Shown here piece by piece: positions 25,801 through 33,180 of a stretch of 50,445 nt of DNA. The DNA comes from Actinoplanes aureus (lineage in GTDB: Bacteria; Actinomycetota; Actinomycetes; Mycobacteriales; Micromonosporaceae), in NCBI RefSeq assembly GCF_015704865.1, contig NZ_JADQTO010000043.1, forward strand, positions 5,108 to 55,552, given 5' to 3'. Position 1 is the first letter of the stretch; every line of letters begins with the position of its first letter. Position numbers and translations under genes: made by a program. The notes under the pieces are model-generated. The model saw nothing but the letters and a program-made list of their open reading frames with translations. It was not told the origin of the DNA and made no database searches.

Positions 25801-26270
25801 GGGCCAACGTGCTCGACGTCCGTACCGGCTACACGTTCTACGGACGCGAGGAGGACGCCGCCGGTGTCACTGTCTTCACCTACCACAACACCGCCTCCAA
25901 CTCCGGCGGTGAGCAGGAGAAGCTGGTCGCTTTCTGCCTTGCCGCAGCGCTGAGCTACAACCTCGCCGACGACGAATCCGACGGCCGGCCCCGGTTCGCG
26001 CCGCTCATGCTGGACGAGGCGTTCAGCAAATCCGACGAGACGTACGCCGCGCAGGCTCTATCAGTGTTCGAAGAGTTCGGCTTCCAAATGATCATCGCGG
26101 CACCGATCCGCATGTCCGGAATCGTCGAGCCGTTCATCGGCCAGGCCGTCCTCGTGGAGAAACGGATGATGCCCGACGGCGCTCACTCCAACGCCGCGTA
26201 CGCGACGTTCGGCGACCTCGCTGCCCGCCGCGACACCGAGCTCGAAGGGACGATCCGTGCGGCGGCCTGA
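22890..26270 (+). CDS. jetC: Wadjet JetC (SMC/MukB-like ATPase)
   Basis: Motor subunit of Wadjet, 1126 residues. Walker A is GPSGSGKSS (45-53). Two long coiled-coil stretches flank a hinge-like middle, the first around residues 310-400 (NEEQERKYAAF, LEAERRRDAYR) and the second around 640-860. The C-terminal ABC signature is SGGEQEK (~1005-1011) and Walker B is PLMLDEAFSKSD (~1038-1049, with DE). All parts for ATP hydrolysis are present. In Wadjet the SMC dimer extrudes loops of small circular DNA. ATG 22890 overlaps the jetB stop; the end overlaps jetD by 14 bp. Confidence 0.93.
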   Translation: MPETSSARTVFLGQFRLVRLQVVNWGTFCGYKDLPIDERGVLLTGPSGSGKSSLMDAHSIALLPTHDQRFNASADLSARGAKQSTRSVADYVRGAWSQTSDENDMSQIQYLRGGKPTWSAVAATYDNGIGAVTTAVVVRWFTGVENDGSALKPMYQLHDGHFDIGLLREWADREFDTRWLKSAYPAAQYPPSQTSYMNALTQRVGLGASQTGLALLGKAKAMKNVGDLNLFIRDNMLDEPDTFAAAQRVVDAFTPLNEAYETASRAHAQAQILRDVPANWELFHASGTISERAAHLLGTPVEHYLRGVHLQLIDTELEHLDEVISDLDQRLSRENEEQERKYAAFRSLDNQYRQSSTALQSLESQLQLAGLEAERRRDAYRVYSGYVTRLQRPCPHDEGSFIQLRGQLDSIKEIADIELQRDEPLRTRALGVALQATQALDVKEKELIGLQSARTLIPPIPIRVREEIAVGTGVPVADLAYAAELIDIAEGQERWRPAAERVLRSFGLRLLVPEVHKDVVGRFVDEHNMRAIVEHSTVTAVSAHQPPPAPQTLAGKLTVDRDHPSGEWLAAQLVRQFDHVCVDNARELEAHRRAVTVRGTIKLPGNHYRKDDRPEVTSPSSYILGANTAAKRAALAAEVDQLRQDAAEAGHEARQLDQRYRELGAMIDAATQVAEYTAWAQVDHASAVRAVRDLEERIEALKADNVDLQRLEVQRDYAEEKYKEAVNACARTRTAIEDHGKEQNRLIEIYEAEDRKPHTVDDAEDRAYLDEVRAGLDGTATVDTIGTVRSALRRELDHRKERAVADRKLALSKVKNAIERFLERWSDTAPDTSGDAEQSGASFAALYEEIAERRLPDAMTKFQQMISEDMVPSIGLLQRAIEKATEEIRRRIDMVNAGLRRAEFNPGTHLQIAYKASQPTEVKDFRKAVDDLLRHAPAARRDASASIAQFRRVRDLMARFTGASSEARRWRANVLDVRTGYTFYGREEDAAGVTVFTYHNTASNSGGEQEKLVAFCLAAALSYNLADDESDGRPRFAPLMLDEAFSKSDETYAAQALSVFEEFGFQMIIAAPIRMSGIVEPFIGQAVLVEKRMMPDGAHSNAAYATFGDLAARRDTELEGTIRAAA

Positions 26271-27447
26271 GGAGGTCGCCGCGCTGCTGCGCCGCCGATT
26301 CGACCAGGACTATCCGCGTTGGGCGCGCCGCGGCGGCGCCTGGCCGATGCGCGTGTCCTTGCAGCCACCCAGCAGCGCCCAACGATCCGCCGACCCGATC
26401 GCGTGTCACGAATGGGCGGCATCGTGGCACGACTACCGCGGGCCGGGCACGACGCAATACCAGAACCTCAAGTTTCCGACCGGCGTGCATCCGATGCCGC
26501 ACGCCCTGGTCTTCGCCGAGCCGGCCGACGTGGCTGCGGTCTGCACCGAAACGGAGCAGACGTGGCGCCGCTGCGGACAGCGCCTGGTCACGCTGCAGCG
26601 ACAGTTTCCTCTCGCCCGCTTCGGCGGGCTGATCCGGCGCATCACGGAACTGGACGTGCGTGACTTCGAGCGGCTTGTGAACACCGTTGCGTGGCTCAGG
26701 GCCAACCCCACCTCCGGCCTGCTGCTACGCCAGCTGCCGATCGAGGGCATCAACACCAAATGGCTCATGCGTCATGCCCATCTGGTCCTGTCCATGCTCG
26801 GCGATGAGGACGCCGAGGCGGAAGCGGAGGAGGCCGACGGTCAGCGGCGGCTGCGTCTACACCGACGGCTCGGCCTTCGCATCCCGCCCGATCTCGTGCA
26901 AGTAGCCGTACTCGACCCGCAGATCCGCGCGGAATTCGGCGGCATGCGGCACTTCGCCGCAAGCATCGACGACCTCAACGCCTGGTCACGCCGACCCGGC
27001 ACTGTCATGATCTTCGAGAATAAGGAAACCGGCTACGCTCTGACCGACGACCTTGCCGGCACCGTGGTCCTGCACGGCGAGGGCTTCAGCGTGCTGCACT
27101 ACGCCCGCATCGACTGGGTCCTCACCGCGGCAACAGTCGTCTACTGGGGCGATATCGATGCAGCTGGCTTGCAATTCGTCAATGATCTGCGTGGCTACGG
27201 CATCGCCGCGACGACGGTGATGATGAACCGCGAGACCCTCGACAAGTTCGCCGGCCTCGCAGTCGAGGGTGCCGGCCCGCAACGGCGGACCTTGCCAAAC
27301 TTGGAAGATGACGAGCAAGCCCTGTACCGGTATTTGGTCGAATACACCGACAGCAGCCAATCCGGCCTACTCCTCGAGCAGGAGCGTATCCCGTGGGCTT
27401 ACGCGTATCCGCTGCTTCTCGAGCAGCTACGCCGGATCCCGGGCTAA
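26257..27447 (+). CDS. jetD: Wadjet JetD (DUF3322/DUF2220 TOPRIM nuclease)
   Basis: Nuclease subunit that cuts plasmid DNA after loop extrusion. It has 396 residues from GTG 26257, which lies inside the jetC end. The N-terminal DUF3322 part (1-200) has the expected FPTGVHPMPHALVFAEP segment. The DUF2220 part has the TOPRIM signs: FENKETGYAL (metal-binding Glu254) and VVYWGDIDAAGLQF (Asp299, Asp301). Both acidic motifs are intact, so the enzyme should be active. It ends the operon, convergent with the seven-gene operon that follows; 27448-27637 shows no gene. Confidence 0.92.
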   Translation: MRRPEEVAALLRRRFDQDYPRWARRGGAWPMRVSLQPPSSAQRSADPIACHEWAASWHDYRGPGTTQYQNLKFPTGVHPMPHALVFAEPADVAAVCTETEQTWRRCGQRLVTLQRQFPLARFGGLIRRITELDVRDFERLVNTVAWLRANPTSGLLLRQLPIEGINTKWLMRHAHLVLSMLGDEDAEAEAEEADGQRRLRLHRRLGLRIPPDLVQVAVLDPQIRAEFGGMRHFAASIDDLNAWSRRPGTVMIFENKETGYALTDDLAGTVVLHGEGFSVLHYARIDWVLTAATVVYWGDIDAAGLQFVNDLRGYGIAATTVMMNRETLDKFAGLAVEGAGPQRRTLPNLEDDEQALYRYLVEYTDSSQSGLLLEQERIPWAYAYPLLLEQLRRIPG

Positions 27448-27637
27448 TCCGCGCCGCGGCCGCAACCGCCTGGGCTGACGTCGGGCAAGACCGTCCACGA
27501 CGCCATCGTCTGGAGCCGCCCGCCATCTGCTCATTGGCGTCGGGAGAACCATTCAAGGGCTCTCGAGCGAATCTGGGTAGCCAGAGGCCCACCCAGGTTC
27601 TGGGTGATTTCCACCTCTCGGCGCCGATACATGCCGT

Positions 27638-28021
27638 TCAGGCCGGATCTATCTTGACCAGCGTGCCGGACGCTTCGTCCTTGACGTAGGTGCGCTTGGC
27701 GTTCTTGGCGAGCTTCTGCTCGATTGCCGCCTGAAGGTCGACGCCGGTCATCTCGGCGAGCGACATGACGTAGATGGCGATGTCCGCGAGCTCTTCGCCG
27801 AGGTTCTCGTGGGCGCGGCGCCAGGCGTCGAAGGCTTCGGCAACCTCGCCTTGCAGGAGGCAGAACTCCAGGGGAACTTCGCTCGTGTTGAATCCTTTGG
27901 CGAGCTTGTTTTCCCAGGTCAGCTTCTGGGCGGACCTGATCTCCAAGGCGGGCCTCCGGGTCTCGGGCGAGCTACAGCCGGGGCAGCCTATCGAGCGAGC
28001 GCGCACGGGGTAACCCGTCAT
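27638..28021 (-). CDS. MazG-like nucleotide pyrophosphohydrolase
   Basis: Last gene of the seven-gene operon, 127 residues from ATG 28021, seven bases after the upstream stop. All-alpha NTP pyrophosphatase fold: GEVAEAFDAWRR and LGEELADIAIYVMSLAEM supply the ExxE and ExxD metal ligands typical of MazG. Such enzymes convert (d)NTPs to (d)NMPs plus pyrophosphate and often remove non-canonical nucleotides. The extra N-terminus holds IGCPGC, possibly a metal site, which is unusual. In this operon it may clear a modified or unwanted nucleotide made by the genes upstream; that role is inference. Confidence 0.8.
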   Translation of the reverse strand: MTGYPVRARSIGCPGCSSPETRRPALEIRSAQKLTWENKLAKGFNTSEVPLEFCLLQGEVAEAFDAWRRAHENLGEELADIAIYVMSLAEMTGVDLQAAIEQKLAKNAKRTYVKDEASGTLVKIDPA

Positions 28022-28028
28022 CGGCGTG

Positions 28029-28526
28029 TCATGCTGCCTCGTCTGGGTGATCCGTGGTGATCTGCAGGACTTGTGCCATGGTCCGGACGGCTCGGAACAC
28101 GTCGTCGTAGCGGTCACAGATCACGGCTATCTCTTCGATGTCGGGTAGGTGCCGTTCGCCGCGGGCCGCCAGGCGTCGTCTGATCTCGGCCGCTGGCGCG
28201 GTGACGTGCACGAAGATGCCGTTGCGGGTAACGACGCGTCTGACGAGGGTTGCCATGTGCTGGTAGGTGAGCCGGGTGTGCCCGCGGTACAGGGGCCCGT
28301 AGACCAGTTCACTGAGGAAGCATCTGTCGAAGACGAGCCGGCCGGTGCGGTCGAGCAGGCAGCTGTAGGTGGTGAACAGGTCGGTGCCCGGTGGTGTGAG
28401 CATCGAGTGGATCAGTGTGGCGTTGAGGTGCTGGGCGGTCGTCTCGGCAAGGGTGGTTTTGCCGGCGCCGTCGCAGCCTTCGAACACGATGGTGTCGTAG
28501 CCGGTGGTCCAGTCGACGGCGACCAT
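28029..28526 (-). CDS. P-loop nucleotide kinase, dTMP-kinase-like
   Basis: Cytoplasmic kinase of 165 residues. Walker A is FEGCDGAGKTTL (residues ~15-26). DRCFLSELVYGP is the DRx-type base-binding/LID-proximal motif of thymidylate and deoxynucleoside kinases. IFVHVTAPAAEIRRRLAARGE is the usual strand plus arginine-rich lid. It is shorter than bacterial Tmk (about 205 aa), so the substrate may be an unusual nucleoside or nucleotide. It overlaps the deoxyribosyltransferase gene by one base (TGATG) and would act on that enzyme's product. The housekeeping tmk should be elsewhere in the genome. Confidence 0.82.
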   Translation of the reverse strand: MVAVDWTTGYDTIVFEGCDGAGKTTLAETTAQHLNATLIHSMLTPPGTDLFTTYSCLLDRTGRLVFDRCFLSELVYGPLYRGHTRLTYQHMATLVRRVVTRNGIFVHVTAPAAEIRRRLAARGERHLPDIEEIAVICDRYDDVFRAVRTMAQVLQITTDHPDEAA

Positions 28527-29455
28527 CAGCGTTTGCCGCGTTGGTGGTTGGTCGAGGTGAGACGCCGGGTGACCGAGTATTGGATCATGAGGTTGCGCCA
28601 GTTGGGTTCCCGGCCGTGGGCGAAGGTCCAGACGGTGTTCGGGCAGTAGGCGAGGACGCGGCCGCCAGCGGCGACGGTTGCGCCGATGAGGATGGCGGCG
28701 CCGGGTGGTGCTTCGGGGCCGCTCAGGTCGGCGATCACGGTGTGGCTGCTGGTGGCGGCGTCCCAGTCGGCTTTGGCGGTCTCGACGGGGTTGGGTGCGG
28801 TGAGTCGTTGGGCGTCGCGGCGCTGGGTTTTGGTGCTGTGTTGCCGGACGAGGCGTTGCCAGCCGGTGGAGGATCCGTACGGTGACGGCTCGACGAAGAC
28901 GGTATCTGCGGCTGAGGGTGTGACTTTTCCGTGTTTGCCGGGGGTGGCGAGTTCGAGTAGCCGGGTGACGGCGTGATTGATGCCGTCGCGGATCTGGGTG
29001 GCGTTGCGGGCGGCGAAGCCACGGAAGCGGTCGGTGTCGCTGGTGGGCGGCCCGAGACGGTGGACGCGGACGATGTCGGTGGCAACGGTTTCGATCAGCG
29101 GGTCGGCGAAGGCGAGTTCGGCGCCGGTTTCACAGAGCCCGTAGGTTTGGAAGTCCGTGGTGAGCACGACGACCGGGACGCCGAGGGCGGCGGCGTAGCC
29201 GATCTCCATGCAGACGCCGTCGTCGAGGCTCGGGCCGTGCAGGATGGCTAGCATGCCGTGCAGGTTCGCCAGGCGCTGGCAGTCGAGGTCGAACAGCCGG
29301 CGCCCCTTGATGTCGGCCACCAGGTCTTCTTCGTCGGTGTCGCAGAACGGCAGGAAGACGGTGTCGGGTTTGATGCGTTCGGCGAGGGCGGTGGCGGCCA
29401 GGGCACCGAGCTGGCGGTCGTGAGCGGCGAAGAGCCGATGTGCGACGTAGAACAT
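28526..29455 (-). CDS. Nucleoside 2-deoxyribosyltransferase-like, tandem domains
   Basis: A 309-residue protein with two related halves. Residues 1-175 have YVAHRLFAAHDRQLGALAA and DGVCMEIGYAAALGVPVV, the substrate and catalytic-Glu region of nucleoside 2-deoxyribosyltransferases (base exchange between deoxynucleosides). Residues ~215-309 repeat the late part as SSHTVIADLSGPEAPPGAA and ATVAAGGRVLAYC, but here the GT-x-x-E-x-G motif lacks an obvious catalytic Glu. So one half is probably active and the other structural, or the two sites differ. Eight bases separate it from pfkB and it overlaps the kinase by one, so the three are co-translated. Confidence 0.78.
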   Translation of the reverse strand: MFYVAHRLFAAHDRQLGALAATALAERIKPDTVFLPFCDTDEEDLVADIKGRRLFDLDCQRLANLHGMLAILHGPSLDDGVCMEIGYAAALGVPVVVLTTDFQTYGLCETGAELAFADPLIETVATDIVRVHRLGPPTSDTDRFRGFAARNATQIRDGINHAVTRLLELATPGKHGKVTPSAADTVFVEPSPYGSSTGWQRLVRQHSTKTQRRDAQRLTAPNPVETAKADWDAATSSHTVIADLSGPEAPPGAAILIGATVAAGGRVLAYCPNTVWTFAHGREPNWRNLMIQYSVTRRLTSTNHQRGKR

Positions 29456-29463
29456 CCGCGCTC

Positions 29464-30270
29464 CTATGGGGGTTGGGGGTGGAGGGTGATGCCGGCGGTG
29501 GCGATGCGCCTCGTGGCAGCTTGCGTCGCGCGACTCAACGCCAGCGTTTCGGGTACGCCTTGCAGGGTGGCGGCGAGGAACGTGCCGGTGAACGTGTCGC
29601 CGGCACCGGTCACTTCGATGACCACGGCCGGCTGTACCGGGGTGCGGGCTGCCACCTCGCCGTGCCGGTAGAGGACGGCGGGGCGGGGTCCGTCGGTCAC
29701 GGTGACCGCGCGAAGGTGGTCGGCGGGAACGGCGCCGGTGAGGATCGCGTATTCGCCGATGTCGGTGCAGACGGTCCGAGCGTGCCGCAGGTAGGGCGCG
29801 GTTGCGGTGATCATGTCGGCGGCGCTGGCGGTGATGAAGTCGACGCTGAAGGGTTGGCGGCGCTCGACGAGGGCGGCGAGGACGGGGACCGGGTCGAGTG
29901 GCCGCCGGCAGCAGACGTGCACGTGCTCGAATCGGTGCAAGTGTTCAAGCGCGTGGGTGGTGAGCTGGTCCGCCGCCCCGTAGATCGCGTCTACGGCGAT
30001 CAGGGCTCCTTGCCGGTCGTAGCGCAGGTGGAAGCTGCAGGAGGGTTGGTCGGCGACCGCGATGGCGGTCAGGTCGAGCAGGGTCAGCTGCGGGAGTCGC
30101 AGGGCGTCGGCGAGGTCGTTGCCGATGACCGAGACCGGTGCGGCGCTCACGCCGGCGCGGGCGGCGGCGAGGGAGATGTAGAGCGCGGCACCGCCGAGGA
30201 GGTGGCGGTGCTGGCCGGGGTGTTCGGCGGTGTCGCGGGAGATGTTGCCGATGACCCCGAGCCTGCTCAT
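29464..30270 (-). CDS. PfkB-family sugar/nucleoside kinase
   Basis: Ribokinase-type kinase of 268 residues from ATG 30270 (MSRLGVIGNISRD); codons further upstream overlap the HhH gene. The N-terminal GGAALYISLAAARAG is the PfkB signature 1 region. VIEVTGAGDTFTGTFLAA near residue 230 is signature 2, with the catalytic Asp in GAGD and the anion hole. Members phosphorylate ribose, nucleosides or related sugars. It is shorter than ribokinase (about 300 aa). It overlaps the upstream gene by ATGA. In context it may phosphorylate a nucleoside or the sugar released by the neighbouring glycosylase/transferase; the substrate is unknown. Confidence 0.85.
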   Translation of the reverse strand: MSRLGVIGNISRDTAEHPGQHRHLLGGAALYISLAAARAGVSAAPVSVIGNDLADALRLPQLTLLDLTAIAVADQPSCSFHLRYDRQGALIAVDAIYGAADQLTTHALEHLHRFEHVHVCCRRPLDPVPVLAALVERRQPFSVDFITASAADMITATAPYLRHARTVCTDIGEYAILTGAVPADHLRAVTVTDGPRPAVLYRHGEVAARTPVQPAVVIEVTGAGDTFTGTFLAATLQGVPETLALSRATQAATRRIATAGITLHPQPP

Positions 30271-31079
30271 GCCATCGCCATCGCCGGGCTGTGCGCGCAG
30301 TCCATGACCTGGTCGCAGAACGGGCGCTGTTGGCAGACCCGCGGGTGCGGCTGGTTGAGGTAGCGGCGTTTGAAGTAGATCAGCACCAAATGCAGCCACC
30401 AGGACGGCGTGGCCCGCGCGGGAAAAGCGACGGCGCGCTGCTCGTACCGCAGCCGCGTGTAGTAGTCACCATGGGTGTCGGCGTGGGTCTCGAGGTAGAG
30501 GCGCATCTGTTCGTGCGCGATGGCACCGGAGGACAGGCTCAGGCCCAGAGCCGGTGCCAGGCGGCTGATCATTCCGGAGTCGACGGGGATGATGCCGCAG
30601 TGGTAGCCCCGGGCGTACAGCAGGGAGCATTGCGCGACCTTGTAGGAGGCGTGCGCCACTTCGTTGGCGAAGTTGGCGATGACCGTGGTCGCGTCTGCTT
30701 CGAGCAGGTAGTCGCGGTCGCGGCTGTCGAGGAAGGCGGTCAGCGACCGCAGGTAGCCGATGCGGGCGGCGGGCAGGCCGAGCGGCTGGATGAGTGCCGC
30801 GACCTCGGCGTCCGGCATCCTCGTCAGGGTGTCGAAGCCGATGCGGGCGGACTGTGTCACGACGCCTGCGTAGGTGCCGATCATGTTGTAGGAGATGCGG
30901 GTGCTCCAGCCGGCGACGAGCATGCGCATCCGGTAGTCGGTGATCCAGGTGGGCCACCACTGGTTGTTGTCGTGGTTGGCTTGCACGTCGGTCTTGACGT
31001 CGTCCTGGCCCGCGGCCAGGGCCACCAGGCGGGTCAGGCGCAGAGGGGAATCGCTGTCGGTTTCTGGCGGGTTCATCAT
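30267..31079 (-). CDS. HhH-GPD (endonuclease III-like) superfamily protein
   Basis: A 270-residue protein with the organisation of base-excision DNA glycosylases. Helical segments include LIQPLGLPAARIGYLRSL. A hairpin-like region is followed by GIIPVDSGMISRLAPALG, matching 'VDTHV-R' around the catalytic Asp of endonuclease III. A C-terminal cysteine set, VCQQRPFCDQVMDC (Cx6Cx5C), resembles the 4Fe-4S loop, with one ligand hard to place. The hairpin GxGxxT/K motif is poorly preserved, so it may be a non-canonical glycosylase acting on a free or modified nucleoside. It overlaps both neighbours by ATGA. Confidence 0.62.
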   Translation of the reverse strand: MMNPPETDSDSPLRLTRLVALAAGQDDVKTDVQANHDNNQWWPTWITDYRMRMLVAGWSTRISYNMIGTYAGVVTQSARIGFDTLTRMPDAEVAALIQPLGLPAARIGYLRSLTAFLDSRDRDYLLEADATTVIANFANEVAHASYKVAQCSLLYARGYHCGIIPVDSGMISRLAPALGLSLSSGAIAHEQMRLYLETHADTHGDYYTRLRYEQRAVAFPARATPSWWLHLVLIYFKRRYLNQPHPRVCQQRPFCDQVMDCAHSPAMAMA

Positions 31080-31795
31080 GCCTCCGCGGCTCGGGCGAGT
31101 CGTACGGCGCTGTAGGCAAGAGCCAGATTTGATGAAACCACGGGTATACCGAGTTCATGCTGCAGCAACGCGGTGGCGTCGATCGTCGGCCATGCGGTGC
31201 AGGACAGCACCACTGCGTCCGCTCGTGAGCGTCGTTCTGCGTCGATGCCGTGGACGAGGCCGGCGATGCGGTCGGGTGTCACGGCGGTGAAGTCGTCCAG
31301 GAGCCCGAGATCCAGGCTGGCGTGAGCGATGACGTGGAACCCTTGTTCTTGCAGGCGGGCGGCTTGGATCTGCGTGTGCCGGGTGGGGTACGGGGTCGCG
31401 AGGATGATCGTGGAGGCTTTCACGTCGTGCAGCAGGGTCTGCAGGGCGCCGAAGGCGTCTACCACCGCGGTGTCCTGGTAGGCCTCCGGGGTGAGGAATC
31501 CGGTGGAAGTGCAGGCGACCAAGGTTCCGGCCAGGCTGAGGCGCGCGAACTGGTGCAGGGTGGCGGGTACGGCGGCGGCGATCTCGGCGAGGAAGTCGTC
31601 GGGGTCGCGGTATCGGCGTGCGGGTACCAGGCGGGCGTAGTGGTACACCACCCGGTCTAGGCCGAGTCGCGGCAGTTCCGTCTCCACGATGGTGTTGCCC
31701 CAGGGCACCAGCACGCCGACATGGGCGGGGCCACGGAGGCGGGTGTGGGTGTCGTTGAGCAGGGCGAGGGTGTCGGTGACGGCGTCAGCCGGCAT
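31076..31795 (-). CDS. Asp/Glu racemase / maleate isomerase-like protein
   Basis: A 239-residue protein from ATG 31795 (MPADAVTDTLALL), overlapping the radical SAM gene by 11 bases. The opening VGVLVPWGNTIVETELPRL is the hallmark start of maleate cis-trans isomerase and arylmalonate decarboxylase relatives ('P..N...E.E'). Two cysteine motifs, GTLVACTSTGFLTP and VVLSCTAWPTID, supply the paired catalytic thiols of the racemase fold. The enzyme would isomerise, racemise or decarboxylate a small diacid. Its place after a radical SAM enzyme suggests it acts on a small carboxylic building block. Confidence 0.82.
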   Translation of the reverse strand: MPADAVTDTLALLNDTHTRLRGPAHVGVLVPWGNTIVETELPRLGLDRVVYHYARLVPARRYRDPDDFLAEIAAAVPATLHQFARLSLAGTLVACTSTGFLTPEAYQDTAVVDAFGALQTLLHDVKASTIILATPYPTRHTQIQAARLQEQGFHVIAHASLDLGLLDDFTAVTPDRIAGLVHGIDAERRSRADAVVLSCTAWPTIDATALLQHELGIPVVSSNLALAYSAVRLARAAEA

Positions 31796-33170
31796 CGCGA
31801 ACTCCGTAGATGAAACGGGGCGCATGTTCGGTGACGGTCAGATCTGCCGGGGTGTAGTGCGGCACCACGGCGTCGCGCTCGACGACCTGGATGGGATAGG
31901 AACCCAGCCGTCTGAACCAGGTTCCGCGGCCGGTGACGAAGAACGAGTGCAAGCCGCGTAGCCGCAGTCCCACCGGATAGACGCGCTGCTTCATGGGCTG
32001 GTCCCAGATGCTGTCGATGTCCGCCTTCCACGTGGTGAAGTGCTCCTGAGACGGCGGGATATCCGCGTTCATGCCGGCGAGCGGTGTTCCGGCGTAGGCG
32101 CGGGCTTGCCGCACGTTGGTGCGGTGGCACATGACGCCTGCCGTCATGAGGCTGTCCAGGCCTTGCAGGTTCGCCAGGTGCGTCCGGTGTGTTTCGCCGG
32201 GCAGCCCGTAGATGATGTTGATGCCGGGCAGCAGGGTCGGCAGTCCGGCAGGGCCACGCTGGGTTCCCACCGCGTTGATGTTGTCGATCGCGCGCCGCAG
32301 GATCTGCGGTGTGCAGGTGAGCGCGTTGGTCTCGATGACTGCTGGGTCGAACGATTCCATGCCCATCGGCGCGCAGTTGCCTTCGCTGCAGTACTGGGCG
32401 ACCAGGGCGGAGATCCGCGCTCCGGCGGGTGATGCCACGGCAAGAGGATCCGCGTTGTCGATGTGCAGCACCTCAAGGTCCGGGCAGCCGTCTCGGATCC
32501 CGGCCAGCAGTTGCTCGATCTTCGTGACGTCGCGGTTCCACGCGGAGAAGAAGCAGGTCTGCTGCCCGAGCCGTAGATGCCGTACCCCGGCGACATACAG
32601 CTGGTGCACCTCGTCGAGGACGTCCTGCAGGTCGCGGAACACGACGGCGGCCGACTTCACCGGCTCGTTGCAGAAGCTGCAGTACCGGCGGCGCGTGCAG
32701 CCGCGGTAGAGCTCGATCTCCCCCACCGGCTCCCAACCGAGTTCGCCGACAAGATCGATGAACGAATCCCGGTCGGCCCGGAGCTTTTCGAACGGTGCCC
32801 CAGCGCGGCTACCCACCGCGATGTCTTTCGAGGTGATCGTGTGCGTGTGCAGTGCGTCGAACAGTCCGGCATAGGCGTCGGCGTTCGCGAGGACGTGGTT
32901 GGCCATCGGTCCGAGCAGCACGCGACGTCCTCGCACGCACGCCAGGATCCGGATGATTTCGTCGAGCGAGCCGTTGTGGGCATGCAGGTGAACGGAGGGG
33001 ACCGCGTCCCCGGCCACGACGATCACCGTGGCCGCGTCCCGCAGGAGCTTGATCGCGTTCTGCCGGTTCGATGAGGCCGAGTACGTCAACGGATCGGACT
33101 GGGGAGGCGGCGTCAACGGCTGACCACCGTTGAGTTCCCACCGCACGTCATCAATGGTCACATAGCGCAC
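31785..33170 (-). CDS. Radical SAM enzyme, COG1031-like
   Basis: First enzyme of the operon, 461 residues. The 4Fe-4S motif is YRGCTRRRYCSFCNEP (Cys158, 164, 167; Cx5Cx2C). Several blocks match archaeal COG1031 proteins as I remember them: VRHLRLGQQTCFFSAWN, LEVLHIDNADPLAVA, PMGMESFDPAVIETN, LPTLLPGINIIYGLPGET and RRLGSYPIQV. COG1031 is uncharacterised; archaeal members end in a helix-hairpin-helix, absent here. GTG 33170 is preferred because GGTGAG precedes it and coding bias upstream switches to the short frame at 33181-33267. The open frame extends to 33647, so a longer protein is possible. Product unknown. Confidence 0.82.
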   Translation of the reverse strand: MRYVTIDDVRWELNGGQPLTPPPQSDPLTYSASSNRQNAIKLLRDAATVIVVAGDAVPSVHLHAHNGSLDEIIRILACVRGRRVLLGPMANHVLANADAYAGLFDALHTHTITSKDIAVGSRAGAPFEKLRADRDSFIDLVGELGWEPVGEIELYRGCTRRRYCSFCNEPVKSAAVVFRDLQDVLDEVHQLYVAGVRHLRLGQQTCFFSAWNRDVTKIEQLLAGIRDGCPDLEVLHIDNADPLAVASPAGARISALVAQYCSEGNCAPMGMESFDPAVIETNALTCTPQILRRAIDNINAVGTQRGPAGLPTLLPGINIIYGLPGETHRTHLANLQGLDSLMTAGVMCHRTNVRQARAYAGTPLAGMNADIPPSQEHFTTWKADIDSIWDQPMKQRVYPVGLRLRGLHSFFVTGRGTWFRRLGSYPIQVVERDAVVPHYTPADLTVTEHAPRFIYGVRDAG

Positions 33171-33180
33171 ATCGACGTTC

